From Schistocerca nitens (taxonomy: Eukaryota > Arthropoda > Insecta > Orthoptera > Acrididae): a stretch of 64,000 nucleotides of DNA. Shown one piece after another: positions 60,936-64,000 of this stretch. Position 1 is the stretch's first letter; the number at the start of each line of letters is the position of its first letter. The notes below the pieces were generated by a model that did no database searches, was not told the DNA's origin, and was given only the letters and a program-made list of their open reading frames with translations. The position numbers and the translations under genes are program-made. The stretch is from NCBI RefSeq assembly GCF_023898315.1, contig NC_064618.1:188781548-188845547 (forward strand), written 5' to 3'.

Positions 60936-61399
60936 ATTTCCATGCTGTAAATGACACATATATTATGTCTCTTCAAGGTGAATGCCTACTTTGAATGTAT
61001 TCTTTCCGCAAACGTATTAGTACGTTATCTAAGCTTTGATATTCCACATTTTCTGGAGTCTGTACAGTAAACCGACTTCATGCCCTGTAGTTGGCAATAT
61101 CATCATTATATGTAGTGTACACTTATTTACATTTTTTGTGTGTGCTTCTTTTGGAAATTGTTGTTCTAATATCTCCGTAATCATCAGGGAATTCTCATTC
61201 GCTTTGTTTGCTAGGTTGTGTATATCATTTTTCACTTCATCACGTTCACAGATTTTGTCTGTCTGTCTCTGTTACTTGTTTGATGACACCCCAGACTCCT
61301 TAGCTTTTGTTCCCTGCTTTTTCGTTAATAAATGATTGTTTGGTGCTTATCAGAGCTATTCTGAACATTTTTGTGAACATATAATGGAAGTTTAAGTAC
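60936..61399. other. Short stretch between LINE pieces
   Basis: No feature recognised; short open frames on both strands are not family-like. Confidence 0.35.
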
Positions 61400-62100
61400 T
61401 CATGTTCATTATGACTCTTTTTCTTGGAGCTGACATAGTTGAAGATCAGGGAGGACTTCCTGATACCTATTATTGTACATTAGTTTTCGCAGAACATTGC
61501 TAATGATATGAGTACATGTCCAAATGGCTTTTAACAGTTCCCCTTAAATAATGCAGAGAACTTTAAGAATTTCGCGTTTACTTTGGTTTATGTATTCCTA
61601 GTATCAAAATTTTGGTTTGTAAGTTATGTTGAAATATATTGTTTTTCATTTCTGAAAAATGTGTAATGGAGTTCTGCAGCTTTTTGTTTACGCTGTACCG
61701 CACTTTACTGTCAATGTTCGGGAAAAGTATCCAGAGAGTCCAAGATCTATAACACTTGCATCACATTTCTCCCTTTGATAACTGTGATTACGTAGTCAAT
61801 TTATGATACATTCGTTACAATAAATCTTGTTGCAGTATCAGCCAATGTACAACATATTGAAACATTGAAAGATATGTATGAGAATATTGATAGTTTGAAT
61901 TTTGTTATTATGTTTATGTCCCCACACAAAGTTATGTTAACATTTGCAGTTATGGTTTTATAGACAACTTCAGTGTAATTATTGAAGTAATTGTTCATGA
62001 TACTACCAAATGATTGATACACATAAAAAGTGATTAATCTCTTATTGACGCCAAGCTCTCTTAGTTCAGCGAGTGATATTTCAAAAGATTTTATCATAAC
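61400..62100 (-). mobile_element. LINE endonuclease fragment, minus strand
   Basis: A frame at 61801-62097 reads from E-L-R-E-L-G-V-N-K-R-L-I-T-F-Y-V-Y through T-A-N-V-N-I-T-L-C-G-D-I-N-I, matching the LINE endonuclease core (G-D-x-N). Downstream text on the same strand is broken. It is a different LINE family from copies A and B. Limits are approximate. Confidence 0.55.
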
Positions 62101-62631
62101 CTGCTATACAAGTATCATACTTTGCTTTAACCTGTATTTCCTGTCTAACTGAATGACCACCCAGTCATTGAATTCGTCTTACAGTAATAGTTTGTCCTTT
62201 CTATAGGAAAGGGAAGGTGTAACTGGCTGGGGTAATAGCAGCAAATTTATGGGGGAGAGGCACTGCCATGAATGGTAAAATATCAATGGTTACAGGTGTT
62301 GCAGCAGCACCTTTCTTAGGATAGGTAAGACAGAAAGATGTCAAGTTCTACGAGAGGTCAGGATTGAAACAAATCTTCAGTTTAGGAAACAAATGAAACA
62401 GCACAAGTCTAGCACATTGGATCACCAATCACAGCAGTCAATTATAAATTTTCACCAATCACCAGATATTTTATCTCCACCAAGTTGTATCTCAGTCCTA
62501 GGTAATTGAATTGATGAATTAAAGTCACCTAACCCAGTTGACATAATCTGCCCCTCTGAACACAATGTGACCACTGGTATAGGAACTAGGCCTAAGCACA
62601 ATGAGAAAATCAGACAGGAGAGTACTACAAA
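62101..62631 (+). other. Possible ORF1 / leader region of LINE copy B
   Basis: Plus-strand text immediately ahead of the endonuclease of copy B, with broken frames rich in Q, S, N and P. It would be the ORF1 end or linker if copy B is complete, but no diagnostic motif is visible. Confidence 0.3.
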
Positions 62632-64000
62632 TGTTAGAATAAGGAAAGTTTCTCATAAAAGCATAATTTAAAATAATGTAAGTGTATTTCATCAAAATAT
62701 TTGGAATTTAAAGAATAAAATAGATGAGCTTCTGGTTTGTTTAGAAGATTTAGAAGCTGAGAATGAAACAGATATACTATGCCTGTCTGAGCATCATATT
62801 GTTACTGATATGTATAAGGTATATGTAAGTGGATATAAGCTCTCTGCACATGTAATTAGAGAACATATGGAGAAAGGAGGAGTTACCATATATATCAAAA
62901 GTTATCATTGTGAAAAAAGTATAGAAACAAAAAAGTTTTGTGTAGAGAAACAGATAGAAGCATGTGCCTGTGAGCTTAAATTAAATAAAGGCACATTTAC
63001 AATTGTACCTCTGTATAGGTCCCCATCAGGAAATTTTCATCTATTTCTAAAAAAAATTGGACTCCTTGTTGTGCTATCTGTCAGACAGGGCGAAGCATAT
63101 TATTATTTGTGGGGACTTCAATGTAGATTCTCTGAAAGAGGGTAACAGGAAAAATGACCTTGAAGTATTACTCAGTTGTTTCAATTTGACACCTGTTATT
63201 GATTTTCCTACTCGGGTGGTAAAGGATAGGAGCTCAATGATAGATAACTTCTTTATAGACCAAGATAAGTTTAACCAGATAAATGCTCAGCCTGTTGAGA
63301 ATGGTCTTTCTGATCATGGTGCACAGCTGGTTACAATATATGACATAGCTCCATTCAGCAGTACTAAACAGTCATCCAAAGTAGTACATTCAGTCAGTGA
63401 TTTAACAATTGCAAATTTCAGGGAAAGCCTACAGCAGTTAGACTGGGATGAGGTGTAACGTGAACCTGATGCAAATATAAAATATAATTTATTTCATGAC
63501 ACTTTTGTAAATGCATTTGAAAACTGCCTCCCCAAGAAAATAGTTAAATATAGTCATAAGAAACCATGTAACCAACCATGGCTTACTAATGGTATATAAA
63601 TATCTTGTAACCGGAAAAGGGAAATGTATCTGACAGCAAGAAAGAGTAGTGAACCAGAAACTATCAAACATTATAAAAACTACTGTGCTATATTAAGAAA
63701 AGTTATTAAAAAATCCAGATGTATGTGTAGCATGTCTGAAATCAACAACTATGATAATAAAATTAAAACAATTTGGAATATTATTAAAAGAGAAACAGGT
63801 CAACCAAGAGCACAGGAAGACAGTATTACCATCTAATTGAATGAAAACTTAACGAACAAATAGTCAGAAGTTGAAAAAATTTTTAATAATCATTTTCTAA
63901 ATGTTGTGGATATAGTATGATCCAGGTGTTCATTAGAAGATACTAGGCTGTCAATGGAAGAGGCCATACCTATACAATTTGATACAATTGAAATCTCACC
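62632..64000 (+). mobile_element. Jockey-like LINE copy B, runs off the window end
   Basis: Second copy of the family at 58317-60935, in the same direction and about 80-85 percent alike by eye over the shared part (63085-64000 against 58317-59215). It extends further 5', so the endonuclease N terminus is visible: H-Q-N-I-W-N-L-K-N-K-I-D-E-L, then D-I-L-C-L-S-E-H-H (62768-62796). It continues with I-I-C-G-D-F-N-V-D-S-L-K-E-G (63108-63149), V-I-D-F-P-T-R-V, and N-G-L-S-D-H-G-A-Q-L (63300-63330), whose D-H pair is catalytic. Frames change near 63060-63150, and stops occur at about 63457 and 63835. Confidence 0.85.

Noticed and set aside
1-64000. CRISPR array, operons or other prokaryotic systems
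   Set aside because: No regularly spaced repeats, no ribosome-binding-site-led gene runs, and clear spliced genes; the DNA is eukaryotic.

Overview
The window looks like nuclear DNA of an insect with a large, repeat-rich genome. Genes are split by multi-kilobase introns with GT-AG borders. Most of the sequence is decayed transposons, interrupted by AT-rich non-coding DNA and microsatellites. The repeat mix is one I associate with grasshoppers of the genus Schistocerca: tRNA-headed SINEs ending in a shared 'cccatagtgctcagagcca' tail, an RTE/BovB-like LINE starting with a C tract and ending in (CAA)n, and a Tc1-like element opening with 'actgaggtgacaaaag'. The genus is an inference from memory of those repeats. 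No bacterial-type features were seen.

The only convincing host genes are two plus-strand insect chemoreceptor genes of the gustatory receptor (Gr) type, arranged as a tandem pair. Gene A has exons 516-1241, 8653-8829 and 13824-14210 (about 429 residues). Gene B has exons 41025-41738, 42886-43062 and 54813-55196 (about 424 residues). Both have three coding exons, all junctions in phase 0, a middle exon of exactly 59 codons, a shared N-terminal motif, and the seventh-segment signature SY(L/I)V(V/I)I(V/F)Q near the C terminus. They are best read as diverged tandem duplicates encoding membrane receptors of sensory neurons.

Region by region. 1-14.2 kb is gene A; its introns hold a Tc1-like transposon split by a SINE and by an RTE-like LINE (1.4-3.85 kb), a LINE remnant (5.3-6.7 kb), an apparently intact mariner element (7.18-8.52 kb) and two further LINE remnants (10.85-13.2 kb). 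14.2-41 kb lies between the genes and holds a SINE with perfect target duplications (15.6 kb), a CA/TG-cored palindrome (16.1 kb), a broken piggyBac transposase carrying a SINE (18.9-21.05 kb), an inverted piggyBac piece (21.4 kb), a 765-bp foldback element flanked by TTAA (21.66-22.43 kb), a second RTE-like LINE copy (23.5-24.6 kb), a Ty3/gypsy pol remnant (24.8-26.3 kb), a GC-rich patch (31.3-32.2 kb) and a nearly full-length but dead RTE-like LINE (34.55-37.85 kb).

41-55.2 kb is gene B. Its 11.75-kb second intron contains a whole but degenerate gypsy/errantivirus-type LTR element on the minus strand (43.84-52.55 kb, diverged LTRs of about 1.07 kb, traces of pol and an env-like gene), plus a SINE and a Tc1-like remnant. 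55.2-64 kb holds an unidentified broken coding-like stretch (56.3-56.8 kb) and three LINE pieces, two of them copies of one Jockey-like family in the same direction; the second runs off the window end.

Nothing in the window forms an obviously new multi-gene system. The most useful items for follow-up are the chemoreceptor pair with its intron load, the intact mariner, the TTAA foldback element, the CA/TG palindrome, and the unidentified reading frames at 23.1 and 56.3-56.8 kb.
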